A program made the translations under genes and the position numbers. The notes under the pieces are model-generated. The model was given only the letters and a program-made list of their open reading frames with translations, made no database searches and was not told the DNA's origin. This document shows, piece after piece, positions 10,061-19,232 of a stretch of 64,000 nt of DNA (its first letter is position 1; each line of letters opens with the position of its first letter). The DNA lies in the NCBI GenBank assembly GCA_903813345.2, contig CAIIXF020000010.1, positions 2,781,169 through 2,845,168 of the forward strand, written 5' to 3'. The stretch is from Owenia fusiformis (Eukaryota; Annelida; Polychaeta; Sabellida; Oweniidae).

Positions 10061-10088
10061 CTTTACAAAATGGTGTCAGATGTGGGAT
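10061..10088 (+). promoter_or_regulatory. Duplicated LTR end plus PBS-like site (inverted block)
   Basis: CTTTACA (last 7 bases of the LTR) is followed by AAA and TGGTGTCAGATGTGGGAT, the same order as the LTR/PBS boundary on the minus strand at 14492-14465. The 18-mer begins with TGG, as expected for pairing to a tRNA CCA end, and resembles the complement of tRNA-Leu 3' ends. It heads the plus-strand gag block but has no full LTR in front of it. Confidence 0.75.
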
Positions 10089-10400
10089 AGTGTTCGTTTC
10101 TTAATGAACACGACCCTTAGTGTTTTTGAAGATCTGTCTTTGTAGTCTGTTGTTGAGTCTATCTTTTGTATTGCCTGAGCTAATCCTAGAGTTTGTAAGC
10201 AGGAACCGCCTTCCGATGATGCTGGGAAGGCGTTAAAGCGGCATGAGGACGATGAGGTTTCGTTCGGACCACCTGAAGAAGAAACCCTAAGTGCAGGAAG
10301 ACTAGCAGCTGCCGCAGCTAACACTCTTCCACTTTTTGGTGGGGGTGAAAATGACATACATAAACAGGAGGATGCCAGAACCATCATCCGTCAATTGACG

Positions 10401-11915
10401 ATGATGGAGAAAAGCGCAGAAGAAAACTCTGAAAATCCTGCTGCTCCTCCCAAGCAACCACCATTGAATATCATAAATGATGATAAAGAAAACATTAACA
10501 AAGACTCCATTGGCACAGGTGCCTGGCCGAAAACATCCAAAGCTACTGGAGAGAAACCAGTAGCCGGGGGAAGGTGGTATTTTCAGCCATCTGATCAACT
10601 ATACTCTAAGTATAGCGAAATACCCCCGCTGCCAGAGACCATGAGGATTAGAAAGTACAATGAGATGCCAAACTCATTACCTGATGTACCTAAATCCCAG
10701 GTCCAAAGGAACATGTCATCTGGGCTAAATACAGCATCTGCACCAAGACCTGTCATACCATCAGCGCAGAATCCCTGGTATAGTACTCCAATGAATGCAG
10801 AGGATATCCAACCCAGATATTATTCACCATATGAAACTGGTGCAACGTTGGATAATGGGCTTAGTGGCTGGGTCTACCACCCTCCACTAATACCCGCTAG
10901 GAATGTTCAATCTAGGACTCCTATGCCTGAGTTCCAGAATGTACCAGCTCGCAGCATATACCCGCATGAGTCATACCTCTACCAGCCACGAATGCCTGTT
11001 GGTGTTCCACCTCCCCGAAACCTGTTAGAAGATCCGAGAAATGTACTCTCAAATGGATCAGTACAGGAAGATCATAAACATGAACAGGCAGTATCACAGA
11101 TGTCTGACCAGGCATCTACTGATAATGGTCTGAATGTTCCACCTTATTCAATTTATACGCCACCAATACAGACAGAAGAGAGACCTCATGTACGGGAAGG
11201 GAACATAAATAGGACAACCCCTGTCAGCGACATATCCACCTCTAAGAATAACATCAATGTTTTGCATAATGGCCAAAATGAAGTGCGTCACGATGGGAAA
11301 AGTTCGCTAGATGGAGTTGTTAACACAACAGCAGCTTCCCCAAAGTTGGCTCCGTATGAGGGAAAAACTAGCTGGAGAGACTTCTCTTCACAGTTCAAAA
11401 TGATAGCTAAGATGAGTAGATGGTCCAAACAAGTGAGGAGTACTCAACTTTTTAGCTTGTTACGGGGGTCAGCGGCTGCAGTTCTTACTGACTTGAATGA
11501 AGAAGAGAGGTTTGACTATGACAAAGTAATGGAAGCACTTGAGTACCGGTTTGATCCTCCACACCAGCAAGACATGTATAAAGATCAGCTGACGTGTAGG
11601 TTAAGAAAACCTGGCGAGTCAGTGAGTGATTTAGCTGCAGAAATAAAACGTTTAGTGAGATTGGCTTATCCTAAATCTGACCTGGAGTCAAGGGAAGATA
11701 AAGCAATCGATGTGTTCAAAGATGCCTTGAATGACGACCTGCACGAATGGGCAGTGCGACAAGCAAACCCAGAGACTTTGCAAGAAGCACTAGCTGCTGC
11801 TCTGAAGTATGAGGCCCACAGACAGAAGAGAGAAAGGAAGAAGGACAAGGTTCCAATGGTAAGAGCTGTAACAGAGGTCGAACCCCTAAAAGGGATGCGT
11901 CTACAGTCGACTTGA
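10401..11915 (+). CDS. gag: Ty3/gypsy Gag (matrix/capsid part)
   Basis: About 500 residues from the first ATG (MMEKSAEENS). The same frame is open back to 10179 without an ATG, so the true N-terminus may lie upstream. The first 300 residues are Pro/Asn/Ser-rich and low in structure. About residues 315-500 resemble a gypsy-type capsid (KLAPYEGKTSWRDF, then helices with YRFDPPHQQDMYKDQL and an E/K-rich end). Gag would build the particle that packages element RNA. The frame ends at TGA 11913-11915 before the zinc knuckle, which continues in the -1 frame. It is on the plus strand, opposite to integrase, because the block is inverted. Confidence 0.85.
   Translation: MMEKSAEENSENPAAPPKQPPLNIINDDKENINKDSIGTGAWPKTSKATGEKPVAGGRWYFQPSDQLYSKYSEIPPLPETMRIRKYNEMPNSLPDVPKSQVQRNMSSGLNTASAPRPVIPSAQNPWYSTPMNAEDIQPRYYSPYETGATLDNGLSGWVYHPPLIPARNVQSRTPMPEFQNVPARSIYPHESYLYQPRMPVGVPPPRNLLEDPRNVLSNGSVQEDHKHEQAVSQMSDQASTDNGLNVPPYSIYTPPIQTEERPHVREGNINRTTPVSDISTSKNNINVLHNGQNEVRHDGKSSLDGVVNTTAASPKLAPYEGKTSWRDFSSQFKMIAKMSRWSKQVRSTQLFSLLRGSAAAVLTDLNEEERFDYDKVMEALEYRFDPPHQQDMYKDQLTCRLRKPGESVSDLAAEIKRLVRLAYPKSDLESREDKAIDVFKDALNDDLHEWAVRQANPETLQEALAAALKYEAHRQKRERKKDKVPMVRAVTEVEPLKGMRLQST
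11888..11894 (+). other. Probable Gag frameshift point (A-run)
   Basis: Upstream capsid sequence is in one frame; the zinc-knuckle sequence (KRDASTVDLTQLLEK onward) is in the -1 frame. Both frames overlap across a run of four A before GGG. One missing A would explain the break. It is not a canonical X XXY YYZ slippery heptamer, so damage to this copy is more likely than programmed shifting. Confidence 0.45.
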
Positions 11916-12097
11916 CCCAACTGCTTGAGAAGCTGGAGAGACTGGAAAAGGGTATGTTATCAAAAGGACGCCGCTACAGAGGAGACTGCTGGAACTGTGG
12001 GAAATTCGGCCACAGTTTCTCCAAGTGCTTCTTACCAAAAGACGAAAAGAAAATAGAAGAGAACCGTTCAAAAAACGTGAAGAAGCCAAGTCAATAG
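11912..12097 (+). CDS. gag: Gag nucleocapsid part with CCHC zinc knuckle
   Basis: Sixty-one residues in the -1 frame relative to the capsid ORF. CWNCGKFGHSFSKC is a perfect C-X2-C-X4-H-X4-C zinc knuckle, the RNA-binding signature of retroelement nucleocapsids, and it is followed by a Lys-rich tail. The frame ends at TAG 12095-12097 after a slippery heptamer at 12070. It has no start of its own and is expected as the C-terminus of Gag. Confidence 0.85.
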   Translation: MTQLLEKLERLEKGMLSKGRRYRGDCWNCGKFGHSFSKCFLPKDEKKIEENRSKNVKKPSQ

Positions 12098-14490
12098 ACC
12101 CAGACGAGGCTTTTGTGCGACAAATAGGGTCTGCAGGAGTAAAGGGAGACAGTTTGTTTCTCTCTGTGATAATAGAAAATGTACATATCCCATGTTTATT
12201 GGACTCTGGAGCTACAGTTAGTGTGCTGTCATCCAAAATATTTGGAGGGCTCAGGCCTTTGCCAAAATGTGATCCATCTTTTAATAAGCATGCTATAATG
12301 GTGGCAGATGGAAATAGATTACCCATTGAAGGAGTCTATCGCGCCCCATTAAAAATAGAGGGTGGACCTACCATGGAACAGGAAATGTTAGTGGCCGCTA
12401 TCTCGTTCCCAGCGATATTAGGGACTGATTTCATGAGGAATCACAATATCGTGCTGGATGTCCGGAGTGGAACAGTGACATTAAAAGATAGAGGTCTTGT
12501 TATCCCCTGTGCCCATAATGCAAGTACCTCAGAACTGAGATGTGCGTACAGAATTAATATGTTGCAAGATGTCACTGTTCCTCCGATGTGTTCCCTGGTA
12601 GTGACTGGAAAGGTCAATTGTGCTGAAACACTCTTTGTAGATTCTACAACTCAATTTTTGGAAATCCCTGGGATGCTACTAGCGCGCACTTTAGTATCGC
12701 CAGTGGATGGCCAAATACCACTGTTGTTGACAAACCTGAGTGAACACAGCCAAAAGTTGTTCAAGAACACCTTTCTGGGTTTTGGTGAAGTGGTGGATGG
12801 AGACACTGAACTTTATAATGAAAATGTCCAAGAAGAAAATGTAGATAGCTGTAGATTAGATAAAGATAATTCTTCATTTGGATGCAATGCACTTCAAGAA
12901 CATGATGATGGTTTTATAGGAAATGAAACGAATCTCCAAGAAAATGAAAATATTTCGCTCCCAGAGTATATGGAGCCTATTATAAAGACGGGAAATAATG
13001 ATCTGCTGAGTGACCAAGAGAAACAGCAGCTAAAGAGATTTCTACTTGACAACCGGGATGTTTTTGCCACCTCAAAAACGGATCTCGGTAAGACTGGCAT
13101 TGTAAAACATAAGATAAATACAGGGAATTCTGCGCCCATAAAGCAACGACCACGACGAGTCCCTTTCCATAAGAAGAAAGAAGAAGAAAAGGCTTTGAGG
13201 GATATGCTTGATCAAGGTGTCATTGAGCCATCAGCCAGTCCTTGGGCTTCGCCTATAGTGCTGGTAGACAAGAAAGATGGCACACAGAGGTTTTGCGTTG
13301 ACTTTCGTCTTTTAAATGCCGAGACTGTGAAGGATGCCTTCCCTCTACCCCGCATCGATTCTCTACTGGATTCTCTCAGTGGATCGCGTTGGTTCAGCAC
13401 CCTAGACTTGAGTAGTGGCTATTGGCAAGTAGAAATGCACCCTGACGACATCGAAAAAACCGCTTTCACGACCGAGCGTGGTTTATTTCAGTTCAAAGTC
13501 ATGCCTTTTGGCCTCTGCAATGCACCAGCAACCTTTGAACGTCTTATGGAGTGTGTTTTGGCGGGTTTGACCCCATCTCAGTGTCTAGTTTATTTAGATG
13601 ACATAATTGTGTACGACACTACCTTTGAGGGTCATCTTGAGAAGCTGGGCCAGGTTTTTGACAGGTTAAGGCAAGCCAACTTGAAGCTGTCGCCAAAGAA
13701 GTGCAATCTTTTTAAACCAGAGGTAGCTTACCTTGGTCATGTGGTCTCACGTGAAGGGATACAAGCCGACCCTGAAAAGATTCGGAAGATAGTGACCTGG
13801 CCGAAACCAAAGAATTTGAAAGCTGTCCAAGCCTTTATCGGCTTATGCTCATATCACAGGCGGTTCATCCGTGGTTTCTCAAGTCTGGCCAAACCTTTGT
13901 ATAAATTAATGGAGAAGAACACCCCATTCATATGGGATGGTGCTTGCCAGAAAGCCATGGATGCCTTGAAAGACCATTTTCGCAATGCTGGAATTATGGC
14001 TTTTCCAGACCCAAACCTACCATACATTCTGGATACTGATGCAAGTGGGTATGGCGTAGGGGCTGCATTGTCTCAAGTTCAGCAAGGTGTGGAGAGGCCC
14101 ATCGCATTTTATGCAAATTCTTTAAACAAAGCGGAGAGGAACTACTGTGTTACGCGAAAAGAACTTTTGGCCATAGTGAAAGGTGTAAAAAACTTTCACC
14201 ATTATCTGTATGGGTCTAAATTCACAGTCCGGACGGACCATGGCGCTCTGACCTGGCTGATGAGATTCCGTAATCCAGAAGGCCAAGTTGCCAGATGGCT
14301 TGAGTTGTTAAACACTTACGACTTCGACATAGTGCATCGAGCAGGGTCGCAACACCGAAATGCAGATGGTCTGTCCCGACGACCTTGTGATGAGGACTGC
14401 CAGCATTGTAAAAGGCAGGAGTGTATCGGAAGAGTTACAGGCAAGCAGGAAGACAAAATAGAAGATCCCACATCTGACACCATTTTGTAA
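12025..14490 (+). CDS. pol: Ty3/gypsy Pol: protease, reverse transcriptase, RNase H
   Basis: About 820 residues; reached by -1 frameshifting from Gag, not from its own start. An aspartic protease motif LLDSGAT lies at about residues 58-64. The RT runs from about 370 to 610, with the catalytic YLDD at 523-526 and fingers/palm motifs such as FCVDFRLLN and MPFGLCNAPATF. RNase H follows at about 660-790 with ILDTDASGYG, a KELLAI glutamate and RTDHGAL. No stop or missing catalytic residue is seen. The ORF ends at TAA 14488-14490 because the pol sequence is joined at CCCACATCT to the inverted PBS and LTR end; the integrase continuation is at 9921-8283 on the minus strand. It would copy element RNA to cDNA. 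Confidence 0.96.
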   Translation: MLLTKRRKENRREPFKKREEAKSIDPDEAFVRQIGSAGVKGDSLFLSVIIENVHIPCLLDSGATVSVLSSKIFGGLRPLPKCDPSFNKHAIMVADGNRLPIEGVYRAPLKIEGGPTMEQEMLVAAISFPAILGTDFMRNHNIVLDVRSGTVTLKDRGLVIPCAHNASTSELRCAYRINMLQDVTVPPMCSLVVTGKVNCAETLFVDSTTQFLEIPGMLLARTLVSPVDGQIPLLLTNLSEHSQKLFKNTFLGFGEVVDGDTELYNENVQEENVDSCRLDKDNSSFGCNALQEHDDGFIGNETNLQENENISLPEYMEPIIKTGNNDLLSDQEKQQLKRFLLDNRDVFATSKTDLGKTGIVKHKINTGNSAPIKQRPRRVPFHKKKEEEKALRDMLDQGVIEPSASPWASPIVLVDKKDGTQRFCVDFRLLNAETVKDAFPLPRIDSLLDSLSGSRWFSTLDLSSGYWQVEMHPDDIEKTAFTTERGLFQFKVMPFGLCNAPATFERLMECVLAGLTPSQCLVYLDDIIVYDTTFEGHLEKLGQVFDRLRQANLKLSPKKCNLFKPEVAYLGHVVSREGIQADPEKIRKIVTWPKPKNLKAVQAFIGLCSYHRRFIRGFSSLAKPLYKLMEKNTPFIWDGACQKAMDALKDHFRNAGIMAFPDPNLPYILDTDASGYGVGAALSQVQQGVERPIAFYANSLNKAERNYCVTRKELLAIVKGVKNFHHYLYGSKFTVRTDHGALTWLMRFRNPEGQVARWLELLNTYDFDIVHRAGSQHRNADGLSRRPCDEDCQHCKRQECIGRVTGKQEDKIEDPTSDTIL
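12070..12076 (+). promoter_or_regulatory. -1 ribosomal frameshift heptamer A AAA AAC
   Basis: AAAAAAC sits with AAA (12071-12073) and AAC (12074-12076) as in-frame codons of the nucleocapsid frame. Slipping back one base enters exactly the frame of the protease-RT ORF. Heptamer, phase and position, 19 bases before the Gag stop, all match programmed -1 frameshifting for Gag-Pol. Confidence 0.7.
14347..14475 (+). repeat. 129-bp inverted duplication, right copy
   Basis: Inverted copy of 9921-10049. It ends in CCCACATCT, shared by the pol linker and the PBS-like site, which gives a 9-bp microhomology at the right inversion junction. Confidence 0.92.
14465..14482 (-). promoter_or_regulatory. Primer binding site beside the 5' LTR
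   Basis: Read on the minus strand, the right LTR ends ...TTTACA, then AAA, then TGGTGTCAGATGTGGGAT. Its complement ends CCA and resembles tRNA-Leu 3' ends (TGACACCA), so tRNA-Leu is the likely minus-strand primer. Internal sequence directly after the PBS is replaced by the inverted RNase H end. Confidence 0.75.
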
Positions 14491-17413
14491 AGAACCTGTC
14501 TACAGCGCCATCTTTTAAACCAAGGAAGCCATGTTAATTGTTTCTCAAACTGTTGAGTATGAAACTCCCGACTTTGCAATCACAAAAGAGAAAATAGCCA
14601 ACTGCTTCAAAAGAAACTTCACTTCTAGCCAAATGACCACGTGGGGATAGTAAAATCATAGGATGCAATCCGTAATGGTGGGTGAATGCTGTGTGTTTAT
14701 GTTTGTTCTTTAGATAAAAGTTAATTTGTGTTGGGGTGTAAGTCATCACAGTGATGGTCCCTTTAATGTACACCAAAAACTAAACAACACCAGGATTTTA
14801 CTAAATATATCTGTATACTACTGTTTATTAGAACGTTATAAAAATAGGTGTATAAAAATAACTATTCATGGCAAGAAGCCATGATGTCAAATTGCGTAAT
14901 ACTGATACTGATTACCCTTAATTATATTGTATCTTTGGTTTACCTGCCTATATTAGAGTTTCAAAAATAAGTTTACCTGATAAATAATCTATAATCAACT
15001 TTCGATGTAGTTTAATAAATGTCATCATTACTAAATTTCCCAGAAGACAAAAATGTTCAATTGATGACTCTACAATGAGAATGCTACTGATGATTCAGTG
15101 AAACTTGATAGGACAAACTAAAAGTTTAAATCCTGTATAAGTTTCAGAGCCTTTCCAGCAATCATGATGTCTTTTAACTGTATAATTATATGTAAATGTC
15201 TTGTAATTGATTTTGTGAGGAAACCAAGTGTTTGGTTTGAAACCCAATAAAATCTTGAATCTTGAATCTTGTTAATATAATATCTTACTTGAATCATATG
15301 TCTCCTTAGAACAGTCACAGAATTATATTTGAACGACTTGGTGTATACTATTTAACTAATTTTGATTAAATGTGAGTAATAATAACATATAGTTGACTAG
15401 ACTAATTTCTAAATTTCGCCCTTAGAAATTTATTGCCACAAAACTTGGCTTATAAGAAAAATGTAAAAGTCACTGGTTTCGCGGCACAGTTAAGGCAACG
15501 AATACTGTAATAAGTAGGTAAATCTTGCCAACTAATGAAAGTAAGCAAAGTAAAATGAATGGGGACAATTCAACCAACCAAGGTAAAATTGTTAAAATGT
15601 GTTACTGGACAACAAAGTTCACCAATGACTGGCAAAAATAGTACACTAAACTCTACTTTAAGATCTAACTATGTTTCTCTATGTAATGAAATATGGGGCT
15701 TTGATGCTCCCATAAAAATGACTACCTATTTCAAGAATATATATGACATGTACACGAGGCACACATGGTTTGACTCCATGTGGCCTTCCTCCATTTACCA
15801 AAACAACTACCAAAACAACAGTGATCCCTATCTGATTACCAAGAAGTGTATCAAGCCTAAATATATAACATTGGGGACAAATAACATTAAACACCAACTT
15901 TTGTCCACGATGGATTAAATTGAAGTTCCACGTGGTAGCATGGTTTATCTCCATGTTTCTAGTAAAATGTATATGCCTTGGTCATGGTTCGACTCCATGA
16001 TTATAGCAAATCTTAAATGGTCATGGTTTATGTCCATGACAAAGGTACCTCTCAAAGTATTGAGCCAAATTAATAGTATAAAAATGACGAATTTTAAAAT
16101 TATCAATAAAAACAGCCAATGTGATCGATGGAATTCAATTACACGTGGTTATCTACGCACGTGGCATCATGGTTTATCTCCATGGCTATGATGAAATTCC
16201 GTTGCATTGGTCATGGTTTATCTCCATGAATTGTTCATGTGGGTCGATATGAACGCACTATACTACTGTCAACTTTAAATCATGTCTAATAATCGTAATA
16301 AATCGGGACCAACAATTAATTTACGCCGGGTATCTTAAATATATTCCTTGAAAATATACCAACCAAAAAATTATGAAATAATTACCGCCAAAATGGCCGC
16401 CACGCAACCCACGTGGAATAAATCCTGTTCAATTAATAAGGTTGAAGATATCGTAATTAAGCTAAAATTGTCAAATATATCAAACTATAAATACTGTCAA
16501 TTGCCAAATATAAATTAGAGAAGTATCCCCAAAACTATTCGAAGAAAGCCTAGAACATTGATATTTAAATTCTGAACAATGGCGCACGTGTACCATCATG
16601 CATGGATAATCTTAAAAATAGTTATTCTTCCTTCAAAAGCTTTGCCTAAAATGTGCTGCACATACACATATTGCATTTTATTCATAACATGGAACTGTAA
16701 CCATAAAATTGTGTGCAACAGTAAATATATCAACATTTAAAAATATCTTTAAAAATCTTAATCAATTACCTAGCGTGAATTAAAGTTCAAACACAAAAGT
16801 TAACAAATTTAAGGAAAAAATAAGGCAAAAATTGCTACCTGAGTTTTCCTTTCTTTCCGTTGGTCCATGTTGTCTTTAACAATGGACTACTTCCACGAAT
16901 ATAAGGTTATGTGTAAAATAAATTGTCAAACTATCGGGAGATATTTAAAAGAGCTGCACGTTTCTAGAGCCTGCAAGCAGAACAAATTGGTAACCTCGAA
17001 CCAATTCTAAATTTAAAAACTTACGTGGCTAGCCTTGCATAGACTGTACATAAAACCCAAAAAAGGTTACAAAATCTATAAAAACATTATACAATAGGTT
17101 TAAAATACATTTAAAAACAATCAAGGCATCATGGAGATGAAAAAACATAAAAATATAAAATGGTGTTCGAGAGTGGTTTACAACTTCCGGTAATGGCCGC
17201 CATGGCCCAGAAAAGTTTCAAAATTATTTCAATATCTGTAACTGGCGAATATAAATGAACAAGGACATATAAACATTCATAATATATATAACATACAATC
17301 GGAAGTTAAGCCAATACGTCTCTGAGAATTCCAACAAATGTAAACAGCTATAAGGTGAGAAAAACTTAGAATAACCAAAATAATTTCTGAGATAAAATTG
17401 CTGGATTTTTACA
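14486..17413 (-). repeat. Right LTR (5' LTR of the element), 2928 bp
   Basis: Near-identical direct copy of 3715-6643. In the element's own orientation it is the 5' LTR and would carry the promoter driving minus-strand transcription through the PBS toward integrase and ORF3. It carries the same six CATGG-N7-CCATG dyads. Confidence 0.96.
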
Positions 17414-17417
17414 ATAC
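17414..17417. repeat. Target-site duplication ATAC, right
   Basis: Matches 3711-3714 across the complete gypsy insertion. Its integrity shows that the two LTRs belong to the same integration event. Confidence 0.85.
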
Positions 17418-17464
17418 GAACTATTGAAAATAGAGTAAAATTGATTTGCCTTGTTATTCAAATC

Positions 17465-17690
17465 GTCTTACAATGTCATTGGCGTAGCCAGGAGAGGGTG
17501 TGATGGTGCGATCGCACCCCCCCCCCCCTTCATTACCAATGGAAATATGACCATGATGATAGAGGAAGAAAAGAGGCTTAAAATGCTTTTTATTTGAAGC
17601 TTCTATCTCAATTTTGAAGGAAGTTACATACATTTTTGTAAATTCAAAACAAATCTTACACGTTTTCTAATGATCTAATTATGTTGTATA
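17465..17690 (+). repeat. GCGTAGCCAGG / GATCGCACC dispersed repeat, copy 2
   Basis: Inverted partner of 3310-3535 in the hAT-like palindrome. It lacks the LINE fragment that interrupts the left arm. Confidence 0.75.
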
Positions 17691-17796
17691 TTCGTATATT
17701 TCGTTTTTTGGGTACCGGATTTTTTCGACCGGGTACCAAGTTTGAACCCAGCATTGAGGATTTACTACCCGGTACCCGGTTTTTTCTACAAACCCT

Positions 17797-17853
17797 ATCT
17801 AGAAAAGTAACCTCATTCCCTATAATTTGATGTAGATTAATCGAAACCCTATA
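17797..17853 (+). repeat. Right half of the interrupted foldback family A copy
   Basis: Starts with the TSD ATCTAGAA (17797-17804) and continues AAGTAACCTCATTCCC and ATAATTTGATG, matching 19524-19580. It resumes the family A arm broken at 2673. Confidence 0.75.
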
Positions 17854-18009
17854 CCATGGGCTTTCAAATGAAATAATATTTCTATGCGTATTTTGTGAAG
17901 TTATGTTGACGTTTATTTAAGTTACAATGTAACGGTGCATTATATTTGATTAATCAGTATCTGAAAGTTTGATTTAAGTACTTTTACACGCTTTTACATT
18001 AGTCCAAAT

Positions 18010-18345
18010 CACGCAAATCCCTTGGATGTCCCGGGACATTCTGCAAATTTAGGTGGATGTCCCGCGAAATCCCGCAAATTTAGGGCACTTTTTCTAGAAA
18101 ATCTGTCCCTCTATGAAGTTTTTGCTGGTAAACCTGTTAACTGTCCCGCAATTAGGGTGTTTGTCCCTCGAATGGTCCCGCGAAATCCCGCGAATTTGAT
18201 AAAAAAAAATTGGCCTATAAGCGCAATCACGCAAATCCCTTAAATGTCCCGCGAAATCCCGCGAATTTAGAAGATGTCCCGCAAAATCCCGCGAATTTTG
18301 GGCACTGGGTCTAAAAAATCTGTCCCGCGAGAAAATCTTTGGGGG
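18010..18345. repeat. Degenerate tandem array of CCCGCGAAATCCCGCGAA
   Basis: Units of roughly 30-50 bp carry TCCCGCGAA or TCCCGCAAA separated by AATTTAG-type linkers, with about ten recognisable motif occurrences. The same motif occurs near 2260-2355 and, weakly, near 1322-1350. GC-rich in an AT-rich setting and non-coding; short ORFs across it are by-products of the repeat. Confidence 0.6.
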
Positions 18346-19228
18346 TTGACAGTACTGATCAAAGGAAAGAATAGTAAGGAGGTTAAACTCAATAATGGCC
18401 CCAAGAAAATTCCTAATAATAAAGAACGCCGTTATTGAGTTTAATATGAGGCCTAAAATTGTCTGCTAGTTGGCCAGAGACCAATATTCTAGCAAAATTT
18501 GAGAACAGAATCGATTTTTTCGTTCTGCGCAGGGCAAACAATGATTTGAAATCACTTTCAACCATTCTGTGAGTATAAGAATGGTCATAAGAGGCCCGTG
18601 GAGGGTCTGGAATGAAAGAAAGCCCTCTGAAATTCCGTCAAAATTGCAGGTTATTTCTTCATTTTTTGCTAAAATTACATGATTTTCAGGGCCCATATCT
18701 CAGTGAAATTGCTACAATGTAGCGATTTTTCATTTTTACAGGATAGATACACGTGTCAGGTCGACAGGAACAGTAAGCATGTGGGCTTCTTAAATTGCTA
18801 CATTGTAGCAATATTTATTTCAAAATAAGAGGTGTGAGGGAAACTGCAATTTAGTTAGATTTGGGCGAAAATGGCCAAATTTCAGTCAAAATCCTCGGAA
18901 CACAGGTCCTTTGTCTTAGATTTAGTCAATGATGCAACTCTTAGTAGAAGGTGTGCCATATAGGGAATGAAAGCTGTCTGTCAGACGTATCATTTTCTTC
19001 AATAAACTCAGAGATAGTCAGGTTAGATTTGTGATGTCACAGTGGCAAAGTTAGACCAGCATATTTAGACGTATTTGGGGTAGGGCAAATTAACCCTTTC
19101 TAGCCTAAATGGATAAATTTTTCACATATTCAGCCAGTTCCGACGTTTTTATGCATTTTTGAACTAGAAATGATATTTTCTGCCAAAAAAAGTTGCAGAG
19201 ACAAAAATCAGTGTGATGTCATAACACA
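18346..19228. other. Intergenic, no gene seen
   Basis: AT-rich sequence with a local inverted pair (ACTCAATAATGGC near 18390 and GCCGTTATTGAGT near 18430). No recognisable protein or RNA. Confidence 0.5.
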
Positions 19229-19232
19229 TTAA

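Larger units (their letters stand above)
3715..17413 (-). mobile_element. Ty3/gypsy LTR retrotransposon with inverted gag-RT block
   Basis: A complete 13.7-kb insertion: two direct 2.93-kb LTRs with TG..CA ends, perfect 4-bp TSD, PBS-like site beside the right LTR (14465-14482, minus) and polypurine tract beside the left LTR (6644-6655, minus). The element's own sense strand is therefore minus. Integrase (9917-8283) and an accessory ORF (8276-6789) lie on that strand in the expected downstream order. The block from the PBS through gag, protease, RT and RNase H (about 10061-14475) is on the opposite strand. The inversion junctions carry a 129-bp inverted duplication and duplicated LTR-end/PBS sequence. 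As it stands, one LTR transcript cannot express both gag-RT and integrase, so this copy should be non-autonomous unless the antisense block has another promoter. I see only three LTR-LTR differences by eye, implying a recent insertion. A local assembly error is a possible alternative. Confidence 0.93.
2674..17796. mobile_element. hAT-like palindromic element carrying nested insertions
   Basis: The termini are inverted: AGGGTTTGTAGAAAAAACYG at 2674 and its reverse complement ending at 17796, continuing through GGTACCGGGTAGTAAATCC. Both are bounded by the 8-bp duplication ATCTAGAA. The arms go on inward as 3310-3535 and 17465-17690 (GCGTAGCCAGGAG and GTGCGATCGCACC motifs). Without the nested LINE tail and the gypsy element, about 0.9 kb of non-coding palindrome remains, so it is non-autonomous. 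The hAT assignment rests on TSD length, since no transposase is present. Confidence 0.75.

Noticed and set aside
3715-17413. Two separate retroelements of opposite orientation inserted side by side
   Set aside because: Only one LTR pair and one TSD exist, and the RNase H and integrase frames join exactly over the shared 129 bp, so a single rearranged element explains the data better.
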